Of a DNA stretch of 64,000 nucleotides, positions 43,209 to 53,374 are shown one piece after another. The DNA lies in assembly GCA_011049175.1 (NCBI GenBank), contig DSCJ01000025.1, positions 18,136-82,135 of the forward strand, written 5' to 3'. The DNA is from Bacteroidota bacterium. Its GTDB lineage: Bacteria > Bacteroidota > Bacteroidia > Bacteroidales > VadinHA17. Position 1 is the stretch's first letter. Every line of letters starts with the position of its first letter. Below the pieces are notes generated by a model that saw nothing but the letters and a program-made list of their open reading frames with translations, made no database searches and was not told the DNA's origin. The position numbers were made by a program, and so were the translations under genes.

Positions 43209-44813
43209 TTAATTTCCGAGGAGAATCCGGGAAAACAGTTCATTATCCTGGAACAGGTCCACTGCCTTGGCAAGGGTAGGATCCACCTGGTTCACCACAC
43301 GGAAATATTCGGTGGTATCCCACAGGTCGCGGGCAATCAGCGCTTTCATTAAAAGACCTATCAGTTCCCGCGACTGATCAATCTGTTCCCGGTCACGGGG
43401 CAATCCGTCCTTTTCCGCATAACTCACCAGATTTTCCATCATCTCCTCACCCACCCGGAAATTGCGATCGAATTTCTCAAAATCAGGATATTGTTTCCTC
43501 AGGCTTTTGCGGTGGGTATCAATATAATCAAGGATGAAGCGATTGAGTATTCCCCGCTGGATCAGGTCGCGGTAATAATCGGAAAATCCAACGGTATCGG
43601 CAGGAACAAAAATATCGGGCATAATCCCCCCTCCCCCGTACACTTTTCTGCCCGACTTCAGGGTTTGAAACATTAACGAATCGGGCAATGAAATGCTGTC
43701 GGCATGAAGATATTCACCCCGGGTGTAACGTGAGTAGAGCTCCGAGAGGTATGCATCGAATCCGTTGTCATAGGGTTTTTGAATAGAACGCCCGGTAGGA
43801 GTATAATACCGTGCTACCGTCAGCCGCATCATCGAACCGTCGGGCAGGGCGAACAATCTTTGCACCAGTCCTTTGCCAAACGATCTACGGCCCAGAATGA
43901 TTCCCCTGTCCCAGTCCTGGAACGCTCCGGCCATAATTTCGCTGGCAGAGGCTGAACCCTCATCGAGCATTACCACCACCCGGGTATCTGTCAGGCTACC
44001 CCCCCTGGTGGTAAAATAGTCCTTCCTGGGTGTATTCAGCCCTTCCATGTACAGAACCAGCCGTCTCTCAGGGAAAAACCGGTCGAGCAGATCCACTGCC
44101 ACTTCCATCACACCGCCTCCGTTGCCCCGCAGATCGATCACAAGATCCTGCATACCTTTTTCAATCATTTCATCAACCGCATCATCAAATTCATCTGCCG
44201 TGGTAATGGAGAAACGGTTCAATTTGACATATCCCACCCGTTTATTCACCATATAGGCGGCATCCAGGCTGTATATCGGAATCTTGTCGCGAGTAATGGT
44301 AAAATGGATGGGTTCATCCACTCCCCTTCGTAAAACGGTCACTACCACCTGGGTTCCTTTTTCTCCCATCAGCCGGTCCTGTACATCGGTGGTGCTGATG
44401 CCCACACCGGCAACCTGTTCGTAATCAATCTCGATGATCCGGTCGCCTGCCCGCATACCCACCTTTTCCGAGGGCCCTCCCGGAATGGGGGATATGACGA
44501 GTATGGTATCGTACAGTACATTGAACTGTATCCCGATGCCCTCGAAATTCCCCGACAGTTCATCATTCATCCGGCGTACTTCATCGGAAGGAATGTACAC
44601 CGAATGTGGATCGAGGTCTTTCAGCATTTCCATGATGGCCGTCTCAACCAGCTTCTCCTCGTTGACCGAATCCACATAATAGCTGCTTACCAGATTCAGC
44701 ACCCGGTTGAGCTTGAACGCCTGCTCACTGAACATCTGAGCCTGGACAAGACCCGGCAGCCACAGCAACAGCACCCATCCCCCCCATCGTGATAATTCCC
44801 TGTTAATCTTCAT
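43209..44813 (-). CDS. S41-family C-terminal processing peptidase
   Basis: A 534-residue exported peptidase: signal peptide (about 5-25, WVLLLWLPGLVQAQ), a helical part, PDZ domain (about 85-165, GMRAGDRIIEIDYEQVAGV) and a protease core. The Ser-Lys dyad is visible in GSASASEIMAG (Ser) and SFGKGLVQ (Lys). CtpA/Prc-type enzymes trim C-termini of exported proteins, including lipoproteins and peptidoglycan enzymes. The C-terminal 130 residues are helical. It follows guaA after 53 bases on the same strand and precedes pnuC. Confidence 0.95.
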   Translation of the reverse strand: MKINRELSRWGGWVLLLWLPGLVQAQMFSEQAFKLNRVLNLVSSYYVDSVNEEKLVETAIMEMLKDLDPHSVYIPSDEVRRMNDELSGNFEGIGIQFNVLYDTILVISPIPGGPSEKVGMRAGDRIIEIDYEQVAGVGISTTDVQDRLMGEKGTQVVVTVLRRGVDEPIHFTITRDKIPIYSLDAAYMVNKRVGYVKLNRFSITTADEFDDAVDEMIEKGMQDLVIDLRGNGGGVMEVAVDLLDRFFPERRLVLYMEGLNTPRKDYFTTRGGSLTDTRVVVMLDEGSASASEIMAGAFQDWDRGIILGRRSFGKGLVQRLFALPDGSMMRLTVARYYTPTGRSIQKPYDNGFDAYLSELYSRYTRGEYLHADSISLPDSLMFQTLKSGRKVYGGGGIMPDIFVPADTVGFSDYYRDLIQRGILNRFILDYIDTHRKSLRKQYPDFEKFDRNFRVGEEMMENLVSYAEKDGLPRDREQIDQSRELIGLLMKALIARDLWDTTEYFRVVNQVDPTLAKAVDLFQDNELFSRILLGN

Positions 44814-44866
44814 TTTTTTATTGCATTTACCTTATGAATATATACCCTGTGTATCCTCTTTCCTGT

Positions 44867-46396
44867 TTATTCCCATTCTATGGTAGCCGGAGGTTTTGAA
44901 CTGATATCGTATACCACCCGGTTGATCCCTTTCACCCGGTTGATGATCTCATTCGATACTTTTCCCAGAAACTCAAAGGGCAGATGAGCCCAGTCGGCTG
45001 TCATGCCATCAGTAGAGGTCACGGCCCGGAGTACCACCACATATTCATAGGTACGTTCGTCCCCCATCACCCCCACGCTTTGCACCGGCAAGAGAATCGC
45101 ACCTGCCTGCCACACATCATCGTAAAGGCCGCTTTCTTTCAGTCTCCGGATGTAAATGTCATCTGCTTCCTGGGTCATCATTACTTTTTCAGGGGTTACT
45201 TCCCCCAGGATGCGTATTCCCAGTCCGGGCCCGGGAAACGGATGCCGTTTGAGCAATTGTTCCTGCATACCCAGCGCCACCCCAACTTTCCGCACCTCGT
45301 CCTTGAACAGCAGTCTCAATGGCTCCACCACTTTCAGGTGCATCCTTTCCGGAAGGCCACCCACATTATGGTGCGATTTTATGGTGGAAGAGGGGCCGTT
45401 CACCGACACCGATTCGATCACATCGGGATAGATGGTGCCCTGGGCCAGCCATTTCACCCCACTGATACGGTGAGCTTCCCTGTTGAACACATCAATGAAG
45501 CACCGGCCGATGACCTTGCGTTTTTTTTCCGGATCGGTCACCCCCTTTAAACCTTCATAGAACTCATTCCTGGCATCCACGCCAATAACATTCAATCCGA
45601 GGTGCTGATAAGAATCAAGTACATCCCGGAATTCATTCTTTCTGAGCAGGCCGTTATCGACAAAGATACAATACAGGTTTTCCCCGATGGCCCGGTGCAG
45701 CAGCATGGCGGTAACCGAGGAATCGATCCCTCCCGAAAGGCCCAGCACCACCCGGTCGGACCGGAGTTTTTCCCTAAGCTCTGAAACGGTCGTTTCGATA
45801 AAGGAGGCGGGAGTCCAGTTCTGACGGCAACCGCAGATATCCACCACAAAGTTCCTCAGAATGGTCAGCCCTTCCACCGTATGATACACTTCAGGATGAA
45901 ACTGTATTCCGTAAGTGTTTTCCCCCGGCACTTCATAGGCCCCCACCCTCACATCGCCTGTACTGCCGGTAATTTTAAAATGTTCCGGTATTTTTTCTAT
46001 GGTGTCGCCATGCGACATCCATACCTGGGTATTCAGGGATACTCCTCTGAACAGCACACTTTCAGGATCGATAAACCGGAGGTTGGCCCTGCCGTACTCC
46101 CTGGAAGCGGAAGCAAGTACTTCTCCTCCCGATTCCCGGGCAATGTACTGCGCCCCGTAACACACACCCAGCAGGGGTATTTTTCCCCTGATATGACTCA
46201 GATCGGGCTGGGGGGCATTTTGATCCCTGACAGAAAAAGGGCTTCCCGACAGGATCACCCCTTTCACCGCGGGATCCACTCCTGAAAAACGGTTATAAGG
46301 ATGGATTTCGCAATAGACATTGAGCTCACGCACCCTTCTGGCAATGAGTTGGGTATATTGCGACCCGAAATCAAGAATAACAATCTTTTCCTGCAC
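44867..46396 (-). CDS. guaA: GMP synthase (glutamine-hydrolysing)
   Basis: GuaA converts XMP to GMP using ATP and glutamine. The 509-residue enzyme has an N-terminal class I amidotransferase (Cys in GVCYGAQYI, His in [11 protein letters not shown]), an ATP pyrophosphatase domain with the PP-loop [11 protein letters not shown] (about 220-230), and the dimerisation domain. The ending [18 protein letters not shown] is the family C-terminus. It is preceded by rnz on the same strand (47 bases). Confidence 0.97.
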   Translation of the reverse strand: MQEKIVILDFGSQYTQLIARRVRELNVYCEIHPYNRFSGVDPAVKGVILSGSPFSVRDQNAPQPDLSHIRGKIPLLGVCYGAQYIARESGGEVLASASREYGRANLRFIDPESVLFRGVSLNTQVWMSHGDTIEKIPEHFKITGSTGDVRVGAYEVPGENTYGIQFHPEVYHTVEGLTILRNFVVDICGCRQNWTPASFIETTVSELREKLRSDRVVLGLSGGIDSSVTAMLLHRAIGENLYCIFVDNGLLRKNEFRDVLDSYQHLGLNVIGVDARNEFYEGLKGVTDPEKKRKVIGRCFIDVFNREAHRISGVKWLAQGTIYPDVIESVSVNGPSSTIKSHHNVGGLPERMHLKVVEPLRLLFKDEVRKVGVALGMQEQLLKRHPFPGPGLGIRILGEVTPEKVMMTQEADDIYIRRLKESGLYDDVWQAGAILLPVQSVGVMGDERTYEYVVVLRAVTSTDGMTADWAHLPFEFLGKVSNEIINRVKGINRVVYDISSKPPATIEWE

Positions 46397-46443
46397 TTTT
46401 GCCGTTAATTTCTTTGAGCCAAAGATAATGATTTATCGGTTCC

Positions 46444-47388
46444 TTATCCGCTTAAAGACCCGGGTAATCCTCCGGGCAGTACCTCGTATGTTTCTCCTTC
46501 AACGGCAGCCACCGTTTGCGGGAAAATGGTCTGCGCCTCTTCCACCAGGGGTTCAATTTGTTTGTAGCGAGCCGAAAAATGTCCCAAAATGAGTTTACCC
46601 GCCCCTGCTTTCCGGGCCAGTGTTGCCGCCTGGAGGCTGGTGGAATGACCCGTTTCTGCGGCGCGCTTTTCCATAGCGCCATCGTAGGTGGCTTCATGGT
46701 AGAGCACATCGACATTCCTGATCTTTCCCAGGAATGATTCCGTGTAAACCGTATCGCTGCAGTATGCGTATGACACAGGAACGTGCTTGCTGTACGTCAG
46801 CTCATCGAAGGGTACCCGGGTTCCATTGTCCAGTTCAAGGTCATTTCCGTCTTTCACCTGCCTGATCTGTTTCAACGACATATTGTATTTTTTGATCATT
46901 TCGGGAAAAATGTTGCGCGGGCGGGGTTTTTCCCTGAAAAGAAAACCCAGCGCAGGAACACGGTGCTTTAAAGGCAGGGTTTCGACCATAAGACGATCAT
47001 CCTCGTAAATCTTCTCCGACCGTGAATGGTGAAGAGGATGAAACACCAGTTCGTATCCCAGATGGATATCAAAATCGGCCAGATGCTGCCTGAGTAAAGC
47101 CCCGAAATGAGAAGGAGCATACACATGCAGCGGATATTCCCTGCCCAGCAGGCTCAGACTCGACAGAAGGCCGTAAATTCCGAAAACATGGTCGCCGTGC
47201 ACATGGCTGATGAATATGTGATGCAGCTTTCCCATGCGGATCCGGTATTTACGCAGTTGCATCTGGGTACCTTCTCCGCAGTCTATTAAAAAAAACCGCT
47301 CATGTATATTGAGAACATGAGCGGCTGGATGCCTTTCTGAGGTGGGCAAGGCGGAACTGCTGCCCAGTATGGTCAGGAGAAATGCCAA
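46444..47388 (-). CDS. rnz: Ribonuclease Z
   Basis: RNase Z cuts the 3' trailer of tRNA precursors with a two-zinc metallo-beta-lactamase centre. The 314-residue protein has SHVHGDHVFG (His62, His64, Asp66, His67), GEGTQMQ (about 38-45) and the later HSTSL and GHFSARY histidines (phosphodiesterase/exosite region). The gene contains a terminator-like hairpin with a T8 tract within codons about 22-34, described separately. It starts 5 bases after the STAS gene stop, so the two form one unit. Confidence 0.95.
   Translation of the reverse strand: MAFLLTILGSSSALPTSERHPAAHVLNIHERFFLIDCGEGTQMQLRKYRIRMGKLHHIFISHVHGDHVFGIYGLLSSLSLLGREYPLHVYAPSHFGALLRQHLADFDIHLGYELVFHPLHHSRSEKIYEDDRLMVETLPLKHRVPALGFLFREKPRPRNIFPEMIKKYNMSLKQIRQVKDGNDLELDNGTRVPFDELTYSKHVPVSYAYCSDTVYTESFLGKIRNVDVLYHEATYDGAMEKRAAETGHSTSLQAATLARKAGAGKLILGHFSARYKQIEPLVEEAQTIFPQTVAAVEGETYEVLPGGLPGSLSG
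47288..47324 (-). other. Terminator-like hairpin with T8 inside the rnz coding region
   Basis: On the minus (coding) strand 9-bp perfect arms (47324-47316 and 47304-47296) with an 11-base loop are followed by T8 (47295-47288), inside codons about 22-34 of rnz. It has the form of an intrinsic terminator but encodes ordinary family residues (HVLNIHERFFLIDCG), so it may be a coincidence of codon choice. Confidence 0.45.
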
Positions 47389-47393
47389 ACAGT

Positions 47394-47750
47394 TCAGTCC
47401 TTTTTTGATTCGCCCGAAATCAGCTTCTCGGCCTCATTCACTGTTTCGGTAATATTCAGCACGGTATCAAGCTGTGAGATGGTGATCAGGCGTTCCACGG
47501 CTTCGGTCAGACCGGTCAGGACAAAGGTGCCGTTGGCATTTTTACACAGGCGGTTGGCAACAAGAATGGCGCTTAATCCGGAGGAATCACAATAACGACA
47601 TTTGCTCAGATCCAGGATAATATTCTTCTCACCGTTACCGGATACCAGCACCAGTTCCGATTTGAGAGTAGGTGCTATGTGGGTATCGAGCTTTTCGACG
47701 AGAACCTGAATGAGCGTATGATTCTCCTTCTTTTCGATATTGAATTCCAT
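47394..47750 (-). CDS. STAS-domain anti-sigma factor antagonist
   Basis: A 118-residue SpoIIAA-like STAS protein starting MEFNIEKKENHTLIQVLVEKLDTHIAP. The phosphosite motif RYCDSSGLSAIL has Ser56 or Ser57. It lies between rpsA (28 bases upstream on the same strand) and rnz, a grouping seen in Bacteroidota. The partner kinase is unknown. It is distinct from the STAS protein at 29652, which follows an Hpt protein. Confidence 0.93.
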   Translation of the reverse strand: MEFNIEKKENHTLIQVLVEKLDTHIAPTLKSELVLVSGNGEKNIILDLSKCRYCDSSGLSAILVANRLCKNANGTFVLTGLTEAVERLITISQLDTVLNITETVNEAEKLISGESKKD

Positions 47751-47778
47751 AATCCTAAATTTTGACTAAATATAAGAA

Positions 47779-49965
47779 TTATTTTTTCTTTTGCTTCTCT
47801 TTTTGCTCTTTTTCCATCTCATCTTTCAGAGCTGCCAGGTCGCTGATATCACCCAATGTGGTTTTTTCCAGGTTGCTTTTCAGTTTCTGGGCAGCTTTTC
47901 TGGCGGAAGCTTCCTGAGAACGTTTGCCGGCTGCAGATGCTCCTTTTTTCTCGTCTTCAAAGATCCGGCTGTGCGAGAGGATGATCTTCTTGGCCGATTT
48001 ATTGAATTCGATCACCTTGAAGGGAAGTTTTTCGTCTACCCTGGCCGGTGTTCCGTCTTCCTTCACCAGATGTTTGGGCGTTACAAATCCTTCCACTCCG
48101 TAAGGCAGGGCCACCACGGCTCCCTTGTCGAACACATCCACAATGGTCCCTTCGTGAACCGAATCAACGGTAAAGATGCTTTCGAATACATCCCAGGGGT
48201 TTTCCTCCAGTTGCTTGTGACCCAGGCTCAGGCGGCGATTGTCCTTATCGATTTCCAGCACCACCACCTCAATTTCTTCGCCGATGCTGGTAAATTCGGC
48301 CGGATGTTTGATTTTTTTCGTCCAGGAAAGGTCGGATATGTGAATCAGTCCGTCCACACCTTCTTCTATTTCCACAAAAACGCCGAAATTCGTGAAATTC
48401 CTAACACGGGCCTTATGCCGGTTGCCCAGAGGATATTTCTGTTCGATCTTCTCCCAGGGATCTTCTTTCAGTTGCTTCATCCCCAGTGACATTTTCCTTT
48501 CTTCCCGGTCGAGGGTAAGCACCACGGCTTCCACTTCATCGCCCACATTCAGAAACTCCTGGGCACTGCGCAGGTGCTGGGACCACGACATTTCTGAAAC
48601 ATGGATCAAACCCTCCACCCCGGGTGCAATCTCCACAAACGCACCATAATCAGCCATCACCACCACACGGCCTTTTACCTTGTCGCCTACCTTCAGGTCG
48701 GGATCAAGAGAATCCCACGGATGAGGAGTAAGCTGCTTGAGTCCAAGGGCAATTCTTTTCTTCTCGTCGTCAAAATCAAGAATCACCACATTCAGCTTCT
48801 GATCGAGCTGTACAATTTCTTCGGGATGGTTCACACGGCCCCATGACAGGTCGGTAATGTGGATAAGACCATCTACCCCTCCCAGGTCGATAAATACGCC
48901 GTATGAAGTAATGTTTTTAACCGTACCTTCCAGTACCTGGCCTTTTTCCAGTTTGGCAATGATCTCTTTCTTCTGCTGCTCCAGTTCGGCTTCGATCAGT
49001 GCTTTGTGCGACACCACCACGTTCTTGTATTCCTGGTTAATCTTCACCACCTTGAACTCCATGGTTTTCCCCACATACATATCATAATCGCGGATAGGCT
49101 TCACATCGATCTGCGAACCGGGCAGGAAGGCTTCTATTCCAAACACATCCACAATCATACCGCCTTTGGTGCGGCACTTGATATACCCTTTGATGATCTC
49201 GTCATTATCCAGGGCATTGTTCACACGATCCCAAGACCGCATAGCGCGGGCTTTTTTGTGCGAAAGGACCAGCTGTCCCCGCTTGTCTTCCTTGCTTTCC
49301 ACATACACCTCCACCTTGTCTCCCAGGGAAAGGTCGGGGTTGTAGCGGAATTCGTTCAGGCTGACCACTCCTTCCGACTTGTAGCCAATATTGATCACTA
49401 CCTCGCGCTTGTTCATGCCAATGACGGTCCCTTCCACCACTTCGTTTTCAGCAACGGTGGACAGGGTCTCATCATACATTTTTTCATATTCCTCAAATTT
49501 CTTTTTGTCGGTTATCTCCTGCTCAGATGCATAGGCATCCCAGTCAAAATCATCAGGCCCTGCTTCCGAGGTAGTTTTTTCCCTGTCAGTAGTTTTTTCT
49601 GCGGCTACCGTTTCAGCCGGTTTCTCTCCGGCTTCTTCATTCTGTTTTTCGGCAGGTTCTTCCTCTACCTTCTCCGCGTGAGGTTTTTCCTCTTTCTGCT
49701 CAGCAACAGGTTCTTCCTTCAGGGCTTCGTCATCCGGTTTTTCCTGCTTCGTTTCATCAGCAGGTTCCTCCGGTTGTGATGTGGCTTCTGGCTCTTCCTG
49801 TTTAACGGAAGATTTCGGTTCCTCATTTTTCACTTCGTCCCCGGGTTCGACTACCTGCTTGGTTTCATCATTTTCTTCCGGTGTACGCTCAACTTCCTGA
49901 TCGGGCGTATGTTCAGCAGATTCTTCTACCTCCTGCCGGATCTTTTTTTCATTGGTTTCAGACAT
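47779..49965 (-). CDS. rpsA: 30S ribosomal protein S1 with long acidic N-terminal extension
   Basis: Ribosomal S1 binds mRNA and helps place it on the 30S subunit, important in organisms that make little use of Shine-Dalgarno sites. The 728-residue chain has six S1 domains after about residue 165, each with the beta-barrel phrase (for example GTVKNITSYGVFIDLGGVDGLIHI). The first 140 residues are an unusual Glu/Lys/Pro-rich, low-complexity extension (repeated EEP, EKP and QEEPE phrases) not present in E. coli S1. The end is basic (KDEMEKEQKEKQKKK). It is followed by the STAS gene. Confidence 0.95.
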   Translation of the reverse strand: MSETNEKKIRQEVEESAEHTPDQEVERTPEENDETKQVVEPGDEVKNEEPKSSVKQEEPEATSQPEEPADETKQEKPDDEALKEEPVAEQKEEKPHAEKVEEEPAEKQNEEAGEKPAETVAAEKTTDREKTTSEAGPDDFDWDAYASEQEITDKKKFEEYEKMYDETLSTVAENEVVEGTVIGMNKREVVINIGYKSEGVVSLNEFRYNPDLSLGDKVEVYVESKEDKRGQLVLSHKKARAMRSWDRVNNALDNDEIIKGYIKCRTKGGMIVDVFGIEAFLPGSQIDVKPIRDYDMYVGKTMEFKVVKINQEYKNVVVSHKALIEAELEQQKKEIIAKLEKGQVLEGTVKNITSYGVFIDLGGVDGLIHITDLSWGRVNHPEEIVQLDQKLNVVILDFDDEKKRIALGLKQLTPHPWDSLDPDLKVGDKVKGRVVVMADYGAFVEIAPGVEGLIHVSEMSWSQHLRSAQEFLNVGDEVEAVVLTLDREERKMSLGMKQLKEDPWEKIEQKYPLGNRHKARVRNFTNFGVFVEIEEGVDGLIHISDLSWTKKIKHPAEFTSIGEEIEVVVLEIDKDNRRLSLGHKQLEENPWDVFESIFTVDSVHEGTIVDVFDKGAVVALPYGVEGFVTPKHLVKEDGTPARVDEKLPFKVIEFNKSAKKIILSHSRIFEDEKKGASAAGKRSQEASARKAAQKLKSNLEKTTLGDISDLAALKDEMEKEQKEKQKKK

Positions 49966-50019
49966 GTAAAAAAGTGTTAACTGTTAATGGGTTAGACATT
50001 ATATTAGCTAATCGGGTCG

Positions 50020-50027
50020 CAAAAATA
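50020..50027 (-). promoter_or_regulatory. -7 element before rpsA
   Basis: TATTTTTG on the minus strand is an exact TAnnTTTG match, 55 bases before the rpsA ATG. No convincing -33 element was found at the usual distance, so it is weak evidence alone. It lies in the 237-base spacer shared with ugd. Confidence 0.4.
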
Positions 50028-50141
50028 CAATAATATTTTATAAATGTCGAATGTTTTTGGCCAATTATGGAATGATGGCCGGTGTGTCAGGGAAAACAAG
50101 ACCCGGTTTTTCTGGAAAAATATCCTGAGTGTATGAAAGGG

Positions 50142-50172
50142 TTTCCGTGGTATGCATAATTTATTACATTTG
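50142..50172 (+). promoter_or_regulatory. Candidate promoter of the ugd-uxs-rmlA-rmlC operon
   Basis: TTTC (50142-50145) and the exact TAnnTTTG match TACATTTG (50165-50172) are 19 bases apart, about 30 bases before the ugd ATG at 50203. Confidence 0.45.
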
Positions 50173-50202
50173 CTTACGATTCTTAACCTCATTTTACAAA
50201 TT

Positions 50203-51540
50203 ATGAAAATATCCATTATTGGTACCGGTTATGTTGGGCTGGTAACAGGCACCTGTTTTGCTGAAACCGGAGTCACCACCGTTTGCGTGGATAATGACGG
50301 GGAAAAAATTGACAGACTGAACCAGGGTATTGTGCCCATCTACGAACCGGGTTTGGAACCGCTTATCAAAAAAAATGTGGAGAAGAAACGACTGCTGTTC
50401 ACTACCAGCCTGGAAGAAAGCATGCAGGATGCAGAAGTGATATTCATAGCCGTGGGTACACCGCCCGGCGAAGACGGGAGTGCCGATCTGAAGCATGTGC
50501 TGGGCGTGGCCTCGGAAATAGGCAGGCACATGAAACAATATGTGGTGGTAGCCACGAAAAGCACCGTTCCGGTGGGTACGGCAAAAAAAGTAAAAGAAAT
50601 CATTCAGAAGGAGCTGGACAGGAGAAAAGTGAAGATTTCCTTCGATGTGGCATCCAATCCTGAATTTCTCAAAGAAGGAGCTGCTGTGGATGATTTCCTG
50701 AAACCCGACCGGATTGTGATCGGCATCGACTCGAAACAGACTGAATCCATCATGCGGAAGCTCTACAAACCCTTCCTGCTGAACAACCATCCCATTCTGT
50801 TCATGGACATTCCTTCGGCCGAGCTGACCAAATACGCCGCCAATGCCATGCTGGCCACCCGCATCAGTTTCATGAACGAGATAGCCGGGCTGTGTGAACT
50901 GGTAGGAGCCGATATCAACATGGTACGCAGGGGCATCGGCAGCGATCCCCGAATCGGCAACAAATTCATTTACCCGGGTACCGGATACGGAGGTTCGTGT
51001 TTCCCCAAAGATGTACAGGCACTGATCAGAACGGCCCAGTCATTCCGGTATCCCCTTCATATACTGCGTGCTGTGGAAGAAGTCAACAACCGGCAGAAGA
51101 CCATCCTTTTCGAAAAAATAAACACCTACTTCGAGGGAAAACTATCCGGCAAAACCTTTGGATTATGGGGGCTTTCCTTCAAACCGCAAACCGATGATAT
51201 GCGGGAAGCTCCTTCACTGGCCCTGATAGAAAAACTGCTGGAAGCAGGCGCCCGCATACAGGCTTATGATCCAGTGGCCATGGATGAAGCCAGGAAAAAT
51301 CTGGGTGACCGGATCAGCTATGCCAACGATCAGTATGAAGCCCTAATCGATGCCCACGCTTTGATACTGGTAACCGAATGGAATGAATTCAGACTGCCTA
51401 ATTTTAAGGTAATCGGCCGTTTACTGAAAGAGAAGGTGGTATTCGACGGGAGAAATATATATGATCCCGATGAACTGGCCGAACTGGGATTCAGATACCA
51501 CGGAATCGGCCGGCCGGAAAAAAGCCATCAACCTTCATAA
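50203..51540 (+). CDS. ugd: UDP-glucose 6-dehydrogenase
   Basis: Ugd oxidises UDP-glucose to UDP-glucuronate with two NAD. The 445-residue protein starts [12 protein letters not shown] (NAD fold, GTGYVG at 7-12). The catalytic Cys is in [17 protein letters not shown] and the C-terminal [16 protein letters not shown] are family motifs. The frame is open to 50152, but that segment lacks similarity and a -7 box falls inside it, so 50203 is used. It is 5 bases before uxs, with which it makes a UDP-glucuronate to UDP-xylose route. Confidence 0.96.
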   Translation: MKISIIGTGYVGLVTGTCFAETGVTTVCVDNDGEKIDRLNQGIVPIYEPGLEPLIKKNVEKKRLLFTTSLEESMQDAEVIFIAVGTPPGEDGSADLKHVLGVASEIGRHMKQYVVVATKSTVPVGTAKKVKEIIQKELDRRKVKISFDVASNPEFLKEGAAVDDFLKPDRIVIGIDSKQTESIMRKLYKPFLLNNHPILFMDIPSAELTKYAANAMLATRISFMNEIAGLCELVGADINMVRRGIGSDPRIGNKFIYPGTGYGGSCFPKDVQALIRTAQSFRYPLHILRAVEEVNNRQKTILFEKINTYFEGKLSGKTFGLWGLSFKPQTDDMREAPSLALIEKLLEAGARIQAYDPVAMDEARKNLGDRISYANDQYEALIDAHALILVTEWNEFRLPNFKVIGRLLKEKVVFDGRNIYDPDELAELGFRYHGIGRPEKSHQPS

Positions 51541-51545
51541 AAAGA

Positions 51546-52478
51546 ATGAAAAAGATTCTGGTGACCGGCGGAGCTGGATTCATCGGCTCCCATCTCTGTG
51601 AAAAGCTGCTTGAACGGGGAAATGAGGTGATCTGTCTGGACAATTATTTCACCGGTGAAAAGAAAAACATCGTCCATCTGAGGGATCATCCTTATTTTGA
51701 ACTGATAAGGCATGATGTGACCATGCCCTTTTATATCGAGGTGGACGAAATCTATAACCTGGCATGTCCGGCTTCGCCCATTCATTACCAGTACAATCCC
51801 ATCAAAACGATCAAAACATCGGTCATGGGGGCCATCAATATGCTGGGACTGGCCAAACGGATCCATGCCAGGATACTGCAGGCATCCACCTCAGAGGTAT
51901 ACGGTGATCCGGAAGTGCATCCGCAACCGGAAGAGTACCACGGAAATGTCAATCCCATCGGTCCGCGGTCTTGTTATGATGAAGGGAAACGCTGTGCCGA
52001 AACCCTTTTTATGGATTACCATGTTCAGAACGGGGTAAAGATCAAGATCGCACGCATTTTCAATACCTACGGCCCGCGTATGCACCCCTCCGATGGCAGG
52101 GTTGTATCCAATTTCATAGTTCAGGCCCTGAAACAGGAAGATATCATTGTTTACGGAGAAGGCAACCAAACCCGAAGTTTCCAGTACATTGACGACCTGG
52201 TGGATGGGCTTATTTTACTGATGGAAAGCAGGGAATCGTTAACAGGACCCGTAAATCTGGGGAATCCCGTGGAATTTACCATCCTCGAACTTGCCCGGAT
52301 GATCATACGGATGACCGGCTCGCGCTCCGGGATCAAACATGCCCCCATGCCACAGGACGATCCCCTGCAAAGACAACCCGACATTACCCTGGCCCGCACG
52401 GAACTGAACTGGGAACCGGCCATCCCTCTGGAAGAAGGACTGGAAAAAACCATTGCATACTTTAAAAGCATCATCTGA
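51546..52478 (+). CDS. uxs: UDP-glucuronate decarboxylase (UDP-xylose synthase), SDR family
   Basis: This extended SDR converts UDP-glucuronate to UDP-xylose. The 310-residue protein has [10 protein letters not shown] at about 8-17, catalytic YDEGK in [12 protein letters not shown] (Tyr-Lys pair), and the [22 protein letters not shown] signature of UXS. Its place next to ugd agrees with the activity. The TGA overlaps the ATG of rmlA region (TGATGATG). A dTDP-glucose 4,6-dehydratase (rmlB) role was considered; the CYDEGKR context favours uxs. Confidence 0.92.
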   Translation: MKKILVTGGAGFIGSHLCEKLLERGNEVICLDNYFTGEKKNIVHLRDHPYFELIRHDVTMPFYIEVDEIYNLACPASPIHYQYNPIKTIKTSVMGAINMLGLAKRIHARILQASTSEVYGDPEVHPQPEEYHGNVNPIGPRSCYDEGKRCAETLFMDYHVQNGVKIKIARIFNTYGPRMHPSDGRVVSNFIVQALKQEDIIVYGEGNQTRSFQYIDDLVDGLILLMESRESLTGPVNLGNPVEFTILELARMIIRMTGSRSGIKHAPMPQDDPLQRQPDITLARTELNWEPAIPLEEGLEKTIAYFKSII

Positions 52479-52480
52479 TG

Positions 52481-53365
52481 ATGAAAGGAATTATTCTGGC
52501 CGGCGGATCGGGAACCCGCCTTCATCCAATTACCCACAGCATCTCCAAGCAGATCATTCCCGTTTATGACAAGCCCATGATCTACTATCCCCTCTCGGTG
52601 CTGATGCTGGCCGGGATCAGGGATATCCTTATCATTTCCACCCCCCGCGACCTGCCACTTTACCGCAACCTGCTCGGTAACGGCAGACGGGTTGGATTAG
52701 GAATACAATATGCCGAACAACCCTGGCCGGAGGGACTGGCCCAGGCATTTCTCATTGGTCGTGAATTTATTGACGGAAAACCGGTTTGCATGGTACTGGG
52801 TGACAACATATTCTACGGTCATGGACTGGGAGATATCCTCAAAGAAACCGCCGGCATCCGTAACCGGGCCGTGGTTTTCGGTTATTATGTGACCGATCCC
52901 GGGCGCTACGGGGTGGTTGAATTCGACGACCAGGGCAGGGTGATCAGCATTGAAGAAAAACCCGAGGCACCCCGGTCCCATTATGCCGTTACAGGACTGT
53001 ATTTTTACCCTGGCGATGTGGCGGAAAAGGCAGCCACCCTGAAGCCCTCAGCCCGCGGGGAACTGGAAATCACCGATCTGAACAGGCTGTACCTGGAAGA
53101 GAACAGACTCCAGGTAAGGCTGCTGGGAAGAGGCATGGCCTGGCTCGATACCGGAACACACGACAGCCTGCTGCAGGCTGCTAATTTCATCGCCACCCTG
53201 GAGAAAAGACAGGGGCTGAAAGCTTCCTGTATTGAAGAAATTGCCTATAAACAGGGATTTATCAATAAAGAACAGCTGGAACAACTGGGGATGGAAATGA
53301 AAAACAGCCAGTATGGCGAATATTTGCTGCGCATTGCCCGTGAAAAACCGCTGCCGTTTCATTAA
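52481..53365 (+). CDS. rmlA: Glucose-1-phosphate thymidylyltransferase RmlA
   Basis: RmlA makes dTDP-glucose, the first step of dTDP-rhamnose synthesis. The 294-residue nucleotidyltransferase has [14 protein letters not shown] at the start, the sugar-binding GDNIFYG at about 108-114, and the [11 protein letters not shown] and [14 protein letters not shown] motifs. Start at 52481 or the ATG one codon upstream (52478) overlaps the uxs stop, indicating coupling. It precedes rmlC by 9 bases. Confidence 0.96.
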   Translation: MKGIILAGGSGTRLHPITHSISKQIIPVYDKPMIYYPLSVLMLAGIRDILIISTPRDLPLYRNLLGNGRRVGLGIQYAEQPWPEGLAQAFLIGREFIDGKPVCMVLGDNIFYGHGLGDILKETAGIRNRAVVFGYYVTDPGRYGVVEFDDQGRVISIEEKPEAPRSHYAVTGLYFYPGDVAEKAATLKPSARGELEITDLNRLYLEENRLQVRLLGRGMAWLDTGTHDSLLQAANFIATLEKRQGLKASCIEEIAYKQGFINKEQLEQLGMEMKNSQYGEYLLRIAREKPLPFH

Positions 53366-53374
53366 AATAAGCAA

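Noticed and set aside
49006..49779. 257-residue plus-strand open frame opposite rpsA, with a very hydrophobic end
   Set aside because: The hydrophobic look is the complement of the Glu/Lys-rich S1 extension; S1 domains on the minus strand are unmistakable.
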